The notes: generated by a model from the sequence alone, not told the origin. DNA of 64,000 nt from Skermania sp. ID1734 (GCF_007489285.1 NZ_VLIY01000011.1:62001-126000), one strand, 5' to 3'; shown: positions 53,748 through 62,753, counted from the stretch's first letter. Numbers and translations: made by a program.

Positions 53748-54185
53748 TCAGGCGCACGCCGGTGCCAGCGCGTCCTCCAGTAGAGGCTTGCCGACGGGCA
53801 CCGCGTAGACAACGTCGAGTATCACCGGCTGCGTGCCCAGATTCTGGCCCATGTGCACGTAGCCGGTACCGCTCGGCTCCTCGATGAACTGCCCGGCGTG
53901 ATAGACGACGGGCGCACAGTCGGGCCCTGGATGGTTGAGGATCCCGGCGCGGACGAATCCGAACACCGGTCCGTCGTGGTAATGCCAGCCGGTGGAACCG
54001 CCTGGCGCGATAGTGATTTCACGGACCACCGCGTGGACTCCCAGCGGAAGTAGCGGAATGAGCTCCGCCGGAATCTCACCCTCGATCACCGTAACCGCGC
54101 TGATCCCCGACGACGGCGTCGCGTGTGCCACCGGCACGGAAGCGAGAGATCCGATCACCATTGCGACGAACCACATTCTGCGCAC
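53748..54185 (-). CDS. Secreted cupin-domain protein
   Basis: This 145-residue small protein starts with a signal peptide (WFVAMVIGSLASVPVAHA, cleavage after AHA). A single cupin barrel follows, with the metal-site pattern GSTGWHYHDGPVFGFVRAG and a later HMGQNLGTQPVILDVVY. Cupins have many functions; here a secreted metal-dependent enzyme or binding protein is all that can be said. It starts at GTG 54185 (an ATG three codons later is possible). It converges with the ABM-like gene. Confidence 0.8.
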   Translation of the reverse strand: MRRMWFVAMVIGSLASVPVAHATPSSGISAVTVIEGEIPAELIPLLPLGVHAVVREITIAPGGSTGWHYHDGPVFGFVRAGILNHPGPDCAPVVYHAGQFIEEPSGTGYVHMGQNLGTQPVILDVVYAVPVGKPLLEDALAPACA

Positions 54186-54222
54186 CGTCAACGTATACGC
54201 CGAATGATGGCGCAAATCTCCC

Positions 54223-54897
54223 TTATGCGGCGATCGAGGCCAATTCCACCGCGTAATAGCGACGCACCAGCAGATCGACGACACCCTGGTGAGTGCCGAT
54301 CGGCTCGGCGACGCCATCAGCGCCGATGTCGCGCAGTCGCTGCTGAAAAAGCCCGTGCGCCAAGAGGTACGACGCGACAAATACCCGAGCCGAGGTCAGC
54401 GACCGGATCCGGGACACCACATCGGCAACCCGAGGCTCGCCGGTAGCGACATAGCCGACGGCGACCGGGCCGCCTATCCGTTCGCCCAACAGTCCCGCGG
54501 CACGATGCACGTCGGCACGGGCGCGCCGATCCGAGGACCCCGCCGCCGCGAGCACCACGGCGTCTCCGCGGCGCCACCCGGCTTCGCGCAACCGCTGCTG
54601 CATGGCCCGCGCCAGCGCCGGATCCGGACCGATGGCCCGCGTCACGGTGGCTTGATCGAACCCGGCGACCTCACGTGGGATGTCGACGTGCACGTGGTAG
54701 CCCGAGGCCAGGAACGCCGGCACCACCGTTGCCGGTCCGTCGATGTCACGAAGCACCTCAGCGGGCGAGGGCCCGAGCACATCGACGAACGCGACCCGAG
54801 TAGAGATACCGCGCGCCGAGACCTGTTCTGCGAGTGCGGCAATCATGTCGACACCGCGTGCGTTGCGGGTGCCGTGTGCGACGAGGACCAGTGTCAT
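54223..54897 (-). CDS. Sirohydrochlorin chelatase (CbiX/SirB type)
   Basis: This 224-residue class II chelatase inserts ferrous iron (or cobalt) into sirohydrochlorin. The two-domain pattern is visible: TLVLVAHGTRN with the active-site His, DVLGPSPAEVL, VVPAFLASGYHVHVDIP, and in the second half RVFVASYLLAHGLFQQRLR. It would make siroheme for NirB next door. ATG 54897 is preceded by AAGGAG, supplied by the upstream 77-bp repeat. The start is translationally coupled to the repeat mini-ORF (ATGA). Confidence 0.85.
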   Translation of the reverse strand: MTLVLVAHGTRNARGVDMIAALAEQVSARGISTRVAFVDVLGPSPAEVLRDIDGPATVVPAFLASGYHVHVDIPREVAGFDQATVTRAIGPDPALARAMQQRLREAGWRRGDAVVLAAAGSSDRRARADVHRAAGLLGERIGGPVAVGYVATGEPRVADVVSRIRSLTSARVFVASYLLAHGLFQQRLRDIGADGVAEPIGTHQGVVDLLVRRYYAVELASIAA

Positions 54898-55051
54898 GAG
54901 CGGAGCTCCTTCGTGAGCATCGCAGCGAGGCACGAGCGAGGAGCGGAGCGAAGGAGCGCAGCGACCAGAATCATCAGCGGAGCTCCTTCGTGAGCATCGC
55001 AGCGAGGCACGAGCGAGGAGCGGAGCGAAGGAGCGCAGCGACAAATATCAT
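54898..55051 (-). repeat. 77-bp tandem repeat, two copies (MIRU-like) between nnaR and chelatase gene
   Basis: Two 77-bp units fill the gap between the nnaR stop and the chelatase ATG exactly. ATG codons sit at 55051, 54974 and 54897 on the minus strand, 77 bases apart. Each unit encodes a mini-ORF of 25-26 codons that ends in TGA overlapping the next ATG (TGATG or ATGA), with AAGGAG just before it. The nnaR stop also overlaps the first ATG. The unit shares its core with the array at 23390-23710. This is the architecture known for mycobacterial MIRUs. Confidence 0.9.
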
Positions 55052-56184
55052 GCGGACTCCACGGGATTCACTGCCAAGCGATACCCGCGCTTGACCACGG
55101 TCTGAATCACTTTCGGCGCGCCCAACGCGGAACGCAGTCGGGCAATGGCGGTTTCGACGGCATGGCAGTCATCGCCACCGCCCGGCAGCGCGGCCAGCAG
55201 GTGTTCGCGGGAGACCACTCGGCCCGGCTGCCGCGCCAGCGCACGCATCAGGGCCATCGCCGCCGGGGGCAGGGTCTTCACCTCGCCATCGACCACGACG
55301 CAACTGCCGCGAACACTGATCACCCGGCCGCCGGCGCGAATGTTGCTGGCTCGCTGCGGCAACTCGTTGCCGATGTGCCGGGCCAGGGCACCGATCCTGG
55401 CTCGCTCGGGGATCGTGGTGGGCACACCAAGTTCCTCGAGTGGCGCGGCGGTTACCGGACCGACGCACGCGGCCAGCACGCGGGTGCGAAGCGCATACAA
55501 CAGCGGCTCCAACTGGCCGGTCTCCTTGGCGCGGGTCAACATCGACGCGACCGCGGGCGCACTGGTAAACGTCAGGCAATCGAGTGAGCCGGCGGCAGTG
55601 AGATCGATGAGCCGGTCCATCGCGGCCGGGTCGGCCGGTGGAACCCACCGATACACCGGCACGGCCACGACTTGCGCACCGGCACAACGCAATTCGTCAC
55701 AGAAGTCCGGAACGGGTTCCCATTCGGTGGTAGCCCCATGCAGCTGCACCGCGATGCGCAGGCCGTCGACGCCCTCATCGAGCAGGCGATCGAGCACCTC
55801 TGCAGATGATTCGGACGCCGGGGACCATTCCTCGCGAAGGTCGGCAGCGCGGATGGCGCCCATAGCCTTCGGCCCGCGAGCCAGCAAGCGGGTGGATCGC
55901 AGCGCGGCGCGCAGGTCCTCGGCCAACCCCCAGCCTTCTGCCCCCTCCATCCAGCCACGGAATCCGATTCCCGTTGTGGCAATGGCGATATCGGGAGGAT
56001 CGGTGATGATGTCCTGCGTCGCCCGCGCCAGTTCACTGTCGTCGGCGAGCGGAATGATGCGGATTGCCGGCGCATGGATCACCGTGGCGCCACGGCGGGT
56101 AAGCAGCGCGGCAAACTCTTCGGCGCGGCGGGCCGCGGTGACGCCGATCGAAAAACCGGCGAGCTGACTCGGCTCCTCCGTCAC
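55048..56184 (-). CDS. nnaR: NnaR-type regulator: HemD-like domain plus winged helix
   Basis: This 378-residue protein fuses a uroporphyrinogen-III synthase-like domain (about 10-260, with IGVTAARRAEEFAALLTRRG and FTSAPAVASML) to an OmpR-type DNA-binding domain (about 285-375, with LPPAAMALMRALARQPGRVV and VETAIARLRSALG). In M. smegmatis this fusion is NnaR, which with GlnR activates nitrate and nitrite assimilation genes. It follows nirD (GTGA overlap), which supports the name. The HemD part may sense a tetrapyrrole rather than act as enzyme. Confidence 0.88.
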   Translation of the reverse strand: MTEEPSQLAGFSIGVTAARRAEEFAALLTRRGATVIHAPAIRIIPLADDSELARATQDIITDPPDIAIATTGIGFRGWMEGAEGWGLAEDLRAALRSTRLLARGPKAMGAIRAADLREEWSPASESSAEVLDRLLDEGVDGLRIAVQLHGATTEWEPVPDFCDELRCAGAQVVAVPVYRWVPPADPAAMDRLIDLTAAGSLDCLTFTSAPAVASMLTRAKETGQLEPLLYALRTRVLAACVGPVTAAPLEELGVPTTIPERARIGALARHIGNELPQRASNIRAGGRVISVRGSCVVVDGEVKTLPPAAMALMRALARQPGRVVSREHLLAALPGGGDDCHAVETAIARLRSALGAPKVIQTVVKRGYRLAVNPVESA

Positions 56185-56630
56185 GGGCTCGTCCCCGCAC
56201 CTGCCGTCCGGAACGCACTGTGCACCTGCACGACTCCGCCCCAGACCCGTACGTCGTAGACCGGCAACCGCACCGAGGGATCATCGAGGCAGCGGCCGTC
56301 GACGAGCGAGAACACCTGCTTGAGCAGCGGCGAGGCTACCGTGGGTTCCCCGGCGCGGTCACCGACGATCCCGCGCGACATGACGGCCGCGTGACCGAAC
56401 GGATCGATGTTGCCGACAGCGTGCAGGGTGCCGTCTTCCAGCAGGAACAGCGCGACTTGTTCGCCACTGCGCAAGAGCACCGCCACGCCGCAGCCGGGGA
56501 TCAGGCGCCGCAGCGGGCAGGCGGAGGTCCATTCGAGGCGGCCATCGCTGACTGTGCTGCGCCGCGCCTGGCTGAACGCGTGCAGCTTGGTATCGATAAC
56601 CTTGCGATTCGGCGCGGTGATGACAGTCAT
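56181..56630 (-). CDS. nirD: Assimilatory nitrite reductase small subunit
   Basis: NirD is a 149-residue Rieske-fold subunit of NADH-dependent nitrite reductase that lacks Rieske cysteines, as normal for the family. It has LIPGCGVAVLLRSGEQVALFLL, AVGNIDPFGHAAVMSRGIVGDR and the final LPVYDVRVWGGVVQVH. It starts at ATG 56630, 75 bases after nirB. It is followed by nnaR with a GTGA overlap. Confidence 0.94.
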   Translation of the reverse strand: MTVITAPNRKVIDTKLHAFSQARRSTVSDGRLEWTSACPLRRLIPGCGVAVLLRSGEQVALFLLEDGTLHAVGNIDPFGHAAVMSRGIVGDRAGEPTVASPLLKQVFSLVDGRCLDDPSVRLPVYDVRVWGGVVQVHSAFRTAGAGTSP

Positions 56631-56705
56631 GACAGATACCTCCCTTTCGCAATCAATTTCTACGGGTGCTGCATTTCCCCGGCGTTACGGCTGTGTGCCA
56701 CTGCA

Positions 56706-59210
56706 TTACTTCTCCGCCGGCATTGCGGGCATCCCCATCAGGACGGGCACCTTGCGCGGACCGGATTCGTCGAACGTGACGGTCGGGTCGGCGACATCGG
56801 GGGCGTTGACGAAGGAGACGAAGCGGGAAAGTTTCTCCGGATCTTCGAGCACACCGGCCCACTCGTCTTTGTAGTTCTGCACGTGTCGCGCCATCGCCGC
56901 TTCGAGGTCGGCCGCGATGCCCAGGCTGTCCTCGCACACAACGGCTTTGAGGTGATCCAATCCGCCGTCCATGGCCTCGAGCCACGGCGCGGTGCGCTGC
57001 AGCCGGTCGGCCGTGCGGATGTAGAACATGAGGAAGCGGTCGATGTAGCGGACGAGCGTCTCGTCGTCGAGACCACCGGCCAGCAGGACGGCATGCTTGG
57101 GCGACTGCCCGCCGTTGCCGCACACGTAGAGGTTCCAACCGTTTTCGGTCGCGATCACGCCGACGTCCTTGCCGCGCGCCTCGGCGCATTCCCGCGCACA
57201 CCCGGACACGCCGAACTTCAGCTTGTGTGGTGAACGCAAGCCGCGGTAACGCAATTCGAGGTTCACGGCCATGCCGACAGAGTCCTGCACGCCGTAACGG
57301 CACCAGGTCGATCCCACGCAGCTCTTGACCGTGCGCACCGACTTGCCGTATGCCTGACCGGATTCCATGCCGGCGTCGACCAACCGCTGCCAAATGGCGG
57401 GCAACTGCTCAACCCGCGCGCCGAACAGGTCGATGCGCTGCCCACCGGTCATCTTGACGTAAAGGCCGAAGTCGCGGGCGACCTCGCCGATGATGATCAG
57501 CTGTTCGGGCGTGCATTCGCCGCCCGGCATCCGCGGCACCACCGAGTAGGTGCCGTTCTTCTGGATGTTGGCCAGGAAGTGGTCGTTCGTGTCCTGCAGT
57601 GCCGCCTGCTGACGGTGCAGGACGTGGTCGGAGTCGGTGGAGGCCAGGATCGAGGCGACCACCGGTTTGCAGATGTCGCAGCCAGATCCCTTGCCGTACT
57701 TGGCGATCAGCGCCGAGAAGGTACGGGTGTTGGTGGCTTGGACGATCTGGAACAGCTCGGCGCGAGACTGTTCGAAGTGCTCGCACAGGGCCTTGGACAG
57801 CTCGACGCCGGACGAGGCGAGAAGCTGCTTGATGGTCGGCAAACAACCGCCGCAGGTGGTGCCGGCATTGGTGCACGCCTTCACCTGCGCGATGTCGCAG
57901 GCGCCTTCCTTGATGGCACCGCAAATGGCGCCCTTGGTGACGGCGTTGCAGGAACAGACCTCGGCCTCGTCGGGAAGTGCTGCGGCGCCGACCTTTTCGC
58001 CTGCAGGCGAGATGAGCGACGCGGGGTCACCCGGCAGCTCCCGGCCCACCAGCGGCCGCAGCGTGGCGTATGCCGAGGCATCGCCGACCAGGATGCCGCC
58101 GAGCAGGGTCTTCGCATCGTCGGAGACGACGAGCTTGGCGTAGGTGCCCTTGGCCGCGTCGTTGAGCACCACCGACAGCGCGCCGGGCGATTCAGCATGT
58201 GCATCACCGAAACTCGCGACATCGACGCCGAGCAGTTTCAGCTTGGTGGACAGGTCGGCGCCGGGGAACTCGCCCGCGCCGCCCAGGAGCCGATCGGCCA
58301 CGATTTCGGCCGTCGTGTAGCCCGGGGCCACCAGGCCGTAGCAGCTGCCCTCGACCGCCGCGCACTCCCCGATTGCGTAGATGTGCGGATCGGAGCTCTG
58401 CATGGCCAGGTCGGTCAGTACGCCACCGCGCGGGCCGACGTCGAGACCGCAGTCGCGAGCCAACTGATCTTGCGGGCGAATGCCTGCCGAGAACACCACG
58501 AGCGAAGCGTCGATGACCGAGTCGTCGGACAGGGTGACCTGCAGCGCCCCGTCGGTGGCCGCGATCGACGAAGTGGCCACGCCGGTGTGCACATGCAGGC
58601 CGAGCTTGCTGACTAGGCGCTCGAGGATGGCGCCGCCACCCTCGTCGACCTGGACCGGCATGAGCCGCGGCGCAAACTCGACGACGTGCGGGGTCATGCC
58701 CAGCAACCGCAGCGCATTGGCCGCTTCGAGACCGAGCAGTCCCCCGCCGACGACGACGCCGACCGCGCCCGGACCGGCCGCCTCGGCCGCCGCCCGAATG
58801 CCGTCAAGATCCTCGATGGTGCGGTAGACGAAGCATTCCGGCAGGTCGTGGCCCGGTACCGGCGGCACGAACGCGTACGAACCGGTGGCCATGACGAGTG
58901 CGTCATAGCCGATGACCTCACCGACGGACGTGGTGACCTTGCGGGCGTCGCGGTCGATCGACTCCGCTCGCTGACCGAGCCGCAGATCCACCAGCGAGTC
59001 ACCGGCGTACTCGTTGCCCGGTAGCGCCAGCGCGCCCGGATCCCAGGCACCGACGTACGAGGACAGACCGACTCGGTCGTACGCAGGGAGCGTCTCCTCG
59101 CCGAGGACGACGATGTTCCACTGGCCGGCCTCGTCGCGGGCGCGCAGCGCCTCGACGAACCGGTGGCCGACCATTCCGTGGCCGACAACGACAACTGTCT
59201 TGGTAGTCAT
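56706..59210 (-). CDS. nirB: Nitrite reductase large subunit
   Basis: This 834-residue siroheme and FAD enzyme reduces nitrite to ammonium with NAD(P)H. It has an N-terminal FAD/NAD part (VVVGHGMVGHRF and later VGVVVGGGLLGLEAANALR), then a [2Fe-2S] BFD domain (EVCSCNAVTKGAIC and CTNAGTTCGGC). The C-terminal siroheme/[4Fe-4S] half has SCVGSTWCRYG and GVSGCARECAE, whose cysteines bind the cluster. ATG 59210 has GAGGAG four bases upstream. It lies between narK and nirD. Confidence 0.96.
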   Translation of the reverse strand: MTTKTVVVVGHGMVGHRFVEALRARDEAGQWNIVVLGEETLPAYDRVGLSSYVGAWDPGALALPGNEYAGDSLVDLRLGQRAESIDRDARKVTTSVGEVIGYDALVMATGSYAFVPPVPGHDLPECFVYRTIEDLDGIRAAAEAAGPGAVGVVVGGGLLGLEAANALRLLGMTPHVVEFAPRLMPVQVDEGGGAILERLVSKLGLHVHTGVATSSIAATDGALQVTLSDDSVIDASLVVFSAGIRPQDQLARDCGLDVGPRGGVLTDLAMQSSDPHIYAIGECAAVEGSCYGLVAPGYTTAEIVADRLLGGAGEFPGADLSTKLKLLGVDVASFGDAHAESPGALSVVLNDAAKGTYAKLVVSDDAKTLLGGILVGDASAYATLRPLVGRELPGDPASLISPAGEKVGAAALPDEAEVCSCNAVTKGAICGAIKEGACDIAQVKACTNAGTTCGGCLPTIKQLLASSGVELSKALCEHFEQSRAELFQIVQATNTRTFSALIAKYGKGSGCDICKPVVASILASTDSDHVLHRQQAALQDTNDHFLANIQKNGTYSVVPRMPGGECTPEQLIIIGEVARDFGLYVKMTGGQRIDLFGARVEQLPAIWQRLVDAGMESGQAYGKSVRTVKSCVGSTWCRYGVQDSVGMAVNLELRYRGLRSPHKLKFGVSGCARECAEARGKDVGVIATENGWNLYVCGNGGQSPKHAVLLAGGLDDETLVRYIDRFLMFYIRTADRLQRTAPWLEAMDGGLDHLKAVVCEDSLGIAADLEAAMARHVQNYKDEWAGVLEDPEKLSRFVSFVNAPDVADPTVTFDESGPRKVPVLMGMPAMPAEK

Positions 59211-59238
59211 GACTCTCCTCGTGTTGCTGCTGGGGCGG

Positions 59239-60660
59239 TCAGGCTGAGACCGTGACCGACTCGCCGGCAACTTCGTTGGAAACCACGGACTTGGGCGAGG
59301 GGGTGCGCAGGAAGACCGCCCAGGTGACCGCGGCGCACACCACGTAGAAGGCCAGGAAGACCCAGAACGCGCTGGTGGCCGAGTGTGCGGGGCCGGTGTA
59401 GGAGGCGCGCAGCACCAGGTTGATGAACACGCCACCCGTCGCTCCGATCGCGCCGGCCAGGCCGATGAGTGCGCCGGACATGTTGCGCGACCAGGCCGCC
59501 TTTTCCGCGTTGTCGAGGTGGTCCAGGCTCTTGGACTTGGCCTCGAAGATCGACGGGATCATCTTGTAGGTCGAGCCGTTACCCAGCCCGGACAGCACAA
59601 ACAACGCGATGAAGCCGACGGCGTAGGCGGTCATGATGGCCCCGCTGGCACCACCGTGGTGGCGGTCGTCGATGGTGCCCGCAATCACCAGCACCGACGC
59701 GGCCAGCATCATGGCAAAGAACGTGTAGAGAGTGATCTTGCCGCCGCCGATCCGGTCGGCCAAGCGGCCGCCGAGTGGGCGCGCGATGGAACCGAGCAGT
59801 GGTCCGATGAACGCGATCTGCGCGGCGTGCAGTGCGGCCTGGGCCGGCGTGTCACCACCGGCGAGGTAGTTGATCTGCAACACCTGACCGAAGGCGAAGC
59901 TGAACCCGATAAACGATCCGAATGTGCCGATGTACAAGAAGCCCACCGCCCAGGTGTGCCCGTACCGCGTGGTCTTGAGCATGTAGGACAGGTCGGCCTT
60001 CTGATTACGCAGGTTGTCCATGAACAGCGCGCAACCCACAGCGGCGATGCCGATCAGGACCAGGTATACGGCGCAGACGATCGACGGCGCGGTGTTTCCG
60101 ATGGTCGCGATGACGAACAGTCCGATCAACTGGATCACCGGCACGCCGATGTTGCCGCCGCCCGCGTTCATGCCCAGCGCGAAACCCTTCAGCCGCTGCG
60201 GATAGAACGCGTTGATGTTGGTCATCGACGACGCGAAGTTGCCGCCGCCGACGCCGGCGAACGCCGCCACCAACAGGAAGGTGGTGTACGACGTGCCGGG
60301 GTGGTTGACGAAGTACAGCGTCAGCAGCGTCGGTACAAGGAGCGCCAGCGCGCTGAAGACCGTCCAGTTGCGACCACCGAACTTGGCCGTGGCGACGGTG
60401 TAGGGAACCCGCAGCACGGCGCCGACCAGCGTGGGAACAGCGACTAGGAAGAACTTTCCGGCCGGGTCGATGCCGTAGACGTTCTGCGGCATGAACAAGA
60501 CCATTACCGACCAGATCGACCACACCGAGAAACCGACATGCTCGGCGAAGATCGACCACACAAGGTTGCGGGTGGCAATTTTCTTGCCACCCGCTTCCCA
60601 TGCAGCCACATCTTCGGCATCCCAGTGCTCGATGTCGCGGTTGCGCGTAAGCAGGTTCAT
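59239..60660 (-). CDS. narK: Nitrate/nitrite transporter (NarK family)
   Basis: This is a 473-residue major-facilitator nitrate/nitrite porter. It has about twelve helices and the nitrate signature motifs in TM5 and TM11 (AGVGGGNFASSMTNINAFYP and the GLGNGSTYKMIPSIF region). The start is ATG 60660 (MNLLTRNRDIEHWDAEDV), with TACCGT (60673-60668) eight bases upstream as -10. A GlnR-like box lies about 100 bases upstream. It brings nitrate in (or exchanges nitrite) for the nirBD system directly downstream. Confidence 0.94.
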   Translation of the reverse strand: MNLLTRNRDIEHWDAEDVAAWEAGGKKIATRNLVWSIFAEHVGFSVWSIWSVMVLFMPQNVYGIDPAGKFFLVAVPTLVGAVLRVPYTVATAKFGGRNWTVFSALALLVPTLLTLYFVNHPGTSYTTFLLVAAFAGVGGGNFASSMTNINAFYPQRLKGFALGMNAGGGNIGVPVIQLIGLFVIATIGNTAPSIVCAVYLVLIGIAAVGCALFMDNLRNQKADLSYMLKTTRYGHTWAVGFLYIGTFGSFIGFSFAFGQVLQINYLAGGDTPAQAALHAAQIAFIGPLLGSIARPLGGRLADRIGGGKITLYTFFAMMLAASVLVIAGTIDDRHHGGASGAIMTAYAVGFIALFVLSGLGNGSTYKMIPSIFEAKSKSLDHLDNAEKAAWSRNMSGALIGLAGAIGATGGVFINLVLRASYTGPAHSATSAFWVFLAFYVVCAAVTWAVFLRTPSPKSVVSNEVAGESVTVSA

Positions 60661-60756
60661 GGCTGCAACGGTAAGGAACCGGTATTGCGCCGATGCTGCG
60701 TCAAATGACCACAGCGTCAACGCATTCTCACGAAATTGCGGTGGATCGGGTGAGGG

Positions 60757-60783
60757 ATTACGAACGTGTTTCCGGCAGGTAAT
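60757..60783 (-). promoter_or_regulatory. GlnR-type box upstream of narK
   Basis: On the minus strand the sequence ATTAC-6-GAAAC-6-GTAAT matches the GlnR consensus (GTnAC-6-GAAAC repeated), with the first pair only one base off and the second half-site GTAAT. It starts about 97 bases before the narK ATG and 84 bases before its -10. With NnaR encoded in the same operon, nitrogen-source control of narK-nirBD is likely. The second GAAAC of a full double site is not evident. Confidence 0.7.
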
Positions 60784-60791
60784 GCAGGGCG

Positions 60792-62036
60792 TTAAACCGT
60801 GTCCTCCAACACACGCGGCTTGCACGCGGCCCAGCCCGAGACGACCACGACGACAACGGCGGCGAGCAGTATGCCGAACGACGGCAGCCAGCTCCCGGTT
60901 TGATCACGCAGGATGCCGAACAACAGGGGTCCGAGGCAGGCCACCGTGTAGCCGACGCCCTGGGTGAAGCCGGACAGAGCGGACGAGCCCGACTGCGTGC
61001 GGGTGCGCAGGTTGATAAGCGTCAACGACATCGGGAACGTGCTCGGCCCGAGGCCCAGGATCACCACCCACACCACCGGTGCCGCCATCGGTGCCCACAC
61101 CAGACCGGCGAAGGCCACCAGGTAGGCGACCGCGCAGGCTGCCACCACCGGGAACGGATTACGCATCCGCGCGCAGAAGATCGGCGCGGTCAGCGCGGAG
61201 AGCAAGCCAAGAAACGCGAACAGCGCGACCATCGTGCCGCCGAAGGCCCGGCTGGCGCCGGCGTCGACCAGTATCGCCGGCAGCCAGGTGAACATCGAGT
61301 ACGTGATCAGCGACGTCATGCCGAACAACCCGGCCATCCCCCAGCCCAGCGACGATCGCCAGGGCCGGATGCGGTCCCGTCGCGCGGAAGTCGCCGTGCG
61401 GTCGAGCACATCATGGCCGCGCCGATCGGCGAGGACAAACAGCCACGGAAATGCGGCGGCGAAGCCCAACAACGCCCACATGCCGATCGAGATCCGCCAG
61501 CCCGCCGCGTCCGCAACCGGCACCGCGACCAAGGCCGGCAGCACGGTGCCCACCTGAACCATCGTGATGTACATCGAGCTGAGTAGCGCCAGTCGGTCGG
61601 AAAAATAGCGTTTGACCAGCGGCGGCAAGATCACGTTGCCGATGCCCATGCCGCCGAGCGCCATGCCGGTGAACACCACCATCGTGGCGGTGTCGCTCGT
61701 GAACGCGCGGGCCAGCATGCCGGCACCGGCCAACAGCATGGCCAGCAACGCAGTGCGTTCGAGACCTATTCGCGTCGCGATTGTGGGCGTGAGGAGCCCG
61801 AATGCAGCGAACATGGCCGTCGGCATCATGCCGAACACGCCGATCACTGCGTGCGAAAAACCGATGTCCGCCCCGATTTGCTCGGCGAGCGGCGTGAAAG
61901 CCGTGACCGCGACGCGCAGTGTGAGCGCGGAGGAGACGATGGCGAGGAAGACAAGTACCCGTCCGGCAACCAGCGACCGACGTTCGATGACGTGCTGGCG
62001 GGCGGGCATCGTTCGAGTGTCCTGGGCGACCGTCAT
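60792..62036 (-). CDS. CynX/NimT-type MFS transporter
   Basis: This 414-residue major-facilitator protein has twelve predicted helices. It is of the CynX/NimT type, with LAIVSSALTLRVAVTAFTPLAEQIG, the conserved MPTAMFAAFGLLTP region and GPSTFPMSLTLINLRTRTQ in the second half. Members export small anions or drugs (cyanate, nitroimidazoles). The substrate is not predictable. It is divergent from the FCD regulator with only 57 bases between starts. The downstream narK belongs to a different unit with its own promoter. Confidence 0.88.
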   Translation of the reverse strand: MTVAQDTRTMPARQHVIERRSLVAGRVLVFLAIVSSALTLRVAVTAFTPLAEQIGADIGFSHAVIGVFGMMPTAMFAAFGLLTPTIATRIGLERTALLAMLLAGAGMLARAFTSDTATMVVFTGMALGGMGIGNVILPPLVKRYFSDRLALLSSMYITMVQVGTVLPALVAVPVADAAGWRISIGMWALLGFAAAFPWLFVLADRRGHDVLDRTATSARRDRIRPWRSSLGWGMAGLFGMTSLITYSMFTWLPAILVDAGASRAFGGTMVALFAFLGLLSALTAPIFCARMRNPFPVVAACAVAYLVAFAGLVWAPMAAPVVWVVILGLGPSTFPMSLTLINLRTRTQSGSSALSGFTQGVGYTVACLGPLLFGILRDQTGSWLPSFGILLAAVVVVVVSGWAACKPRVLEDTV

Positions 62037-62056
62037 AGTGAGAAATCATAGGATGA

Positions 62057-62086
62057 CCGGATGATAGTGGCAATCCGGTGTAACCT
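62057..62086 (+). promoter_or_regulatory. Operator and -10 in the MFS/FCD divergent region
   Basis: CCGGAT (62057-62062) and ATCCGG (62073-62078) form a perfect 6-bp inverted repeat with a 10-base spacer. It is directly followed by TAACCT (62081-62086), a -10 seven bases before the regulator ATG. The site lies between the two divergent genes and is a natural place for the FCD regulator to bind and control both. Confidence 0.5.
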
Positions 62087-62093
62087 GCCTCTC

Positions 62094-62753
62094 ATGCAAC
62101 ACGTACGGCGCACGAGCTTGATTGCGCAGGTCACCGAACTGCTTCGGGAGGAGATTCGCGCCGGACGTTGGCCAGTCGGTTCACGGATACCCACCGAGCC
62201 GGAGTTGACCGAGCTGACCGGAACTGGCCGCAATACCGTCCGCGAGGCAGTGCAGGCCCTCGTCCACGCCGGGATGCTGGAGCGCCGGCAGGGGTCAGGA
62301 ACCTATGTCATCGCAGCCAGCGGCCTCGGCGGGACGCTGAGCAGCTATTTCGCCGATGCCCACGAACGCGACGTGCTCGAACTGCGCCAGGCCCTCGACA
62401 CCACGGCCGCCGCGCTCGCGGCCAAACGACGCGACGACGACGACATAGCTCGCCTGCGCGAACTGTTGGATCTGCGCAACCAGGGGTGGGACCGCCCGGA
62501 GGCCATTGACGCCGACGTCGCGCTCCACCGCGCGATCGTCGCGGCCAGCCACAATGCTGTTTATCTCGAGTTCTACGACTCACTGCTCCCGGTCATCGAA
62601 CCGGACGTTCGCGAGCGGACCGCGAGAACGGGAGAATCGTTCGACGCCGAACACGCCGCCGTCGTCGAAGCCGTGATCGCGGGGGATGCCGAGGCGGCAG
62701 CCCGGGCGGCCCGCTGCTTCTTCAGCGAGTTGCTCGCGCAATACCCCGGTTAG
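62094..62753 (+). CDS. GntR-family (FCD) transcriptional regulator
   Basis: This 219-residue GntR regulator of the FadR/FCD subclass has an N-terminal winged helix, with LLREEIRAGRWPVGSRIPTEPELTELTGTGRNTVREAVQAL as HTH in the usual position. A C-terminal all-helical FCD domain follows, with ELRQALDTTAAALAAK, DVALHRAIVAASHN and EHAAVVEAVIAGDAEAAARA; conserved acid/His residues bind metal and an organic acid. The start is ATG 62094 (MQHVRRTSLIAQV), supported by the -10 placement, rather than upstream frames. It probably controls the divergent MFS exporter. Confidence 0.9.
   Translation: MQHVRRTSLIAQVTELLREEIRAGRWPVGSRIPTEPELTELTGTGRNTVREAVQALVHAGMLERRQGSGTYVIAASGLGGTLSSYFADAHERDVLELRQALDTTAAALAAKRRDDDDIARLRELLDLRNQGWDRPEAIDADVALHRAIVAASHNAVYLEFYDSLLPVIEPDVRERTARTGESFDAEHAAVVEAVIAGDAEAAARAARCFFSELLAQYPG

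Noticed and set aside
57579-58616. Plus-strand frame (345 codons) opposite nirB
   Set aside because: Composition is typical of the opposite strand of high-GC genes; nirB motifs are intact on the minus strand.
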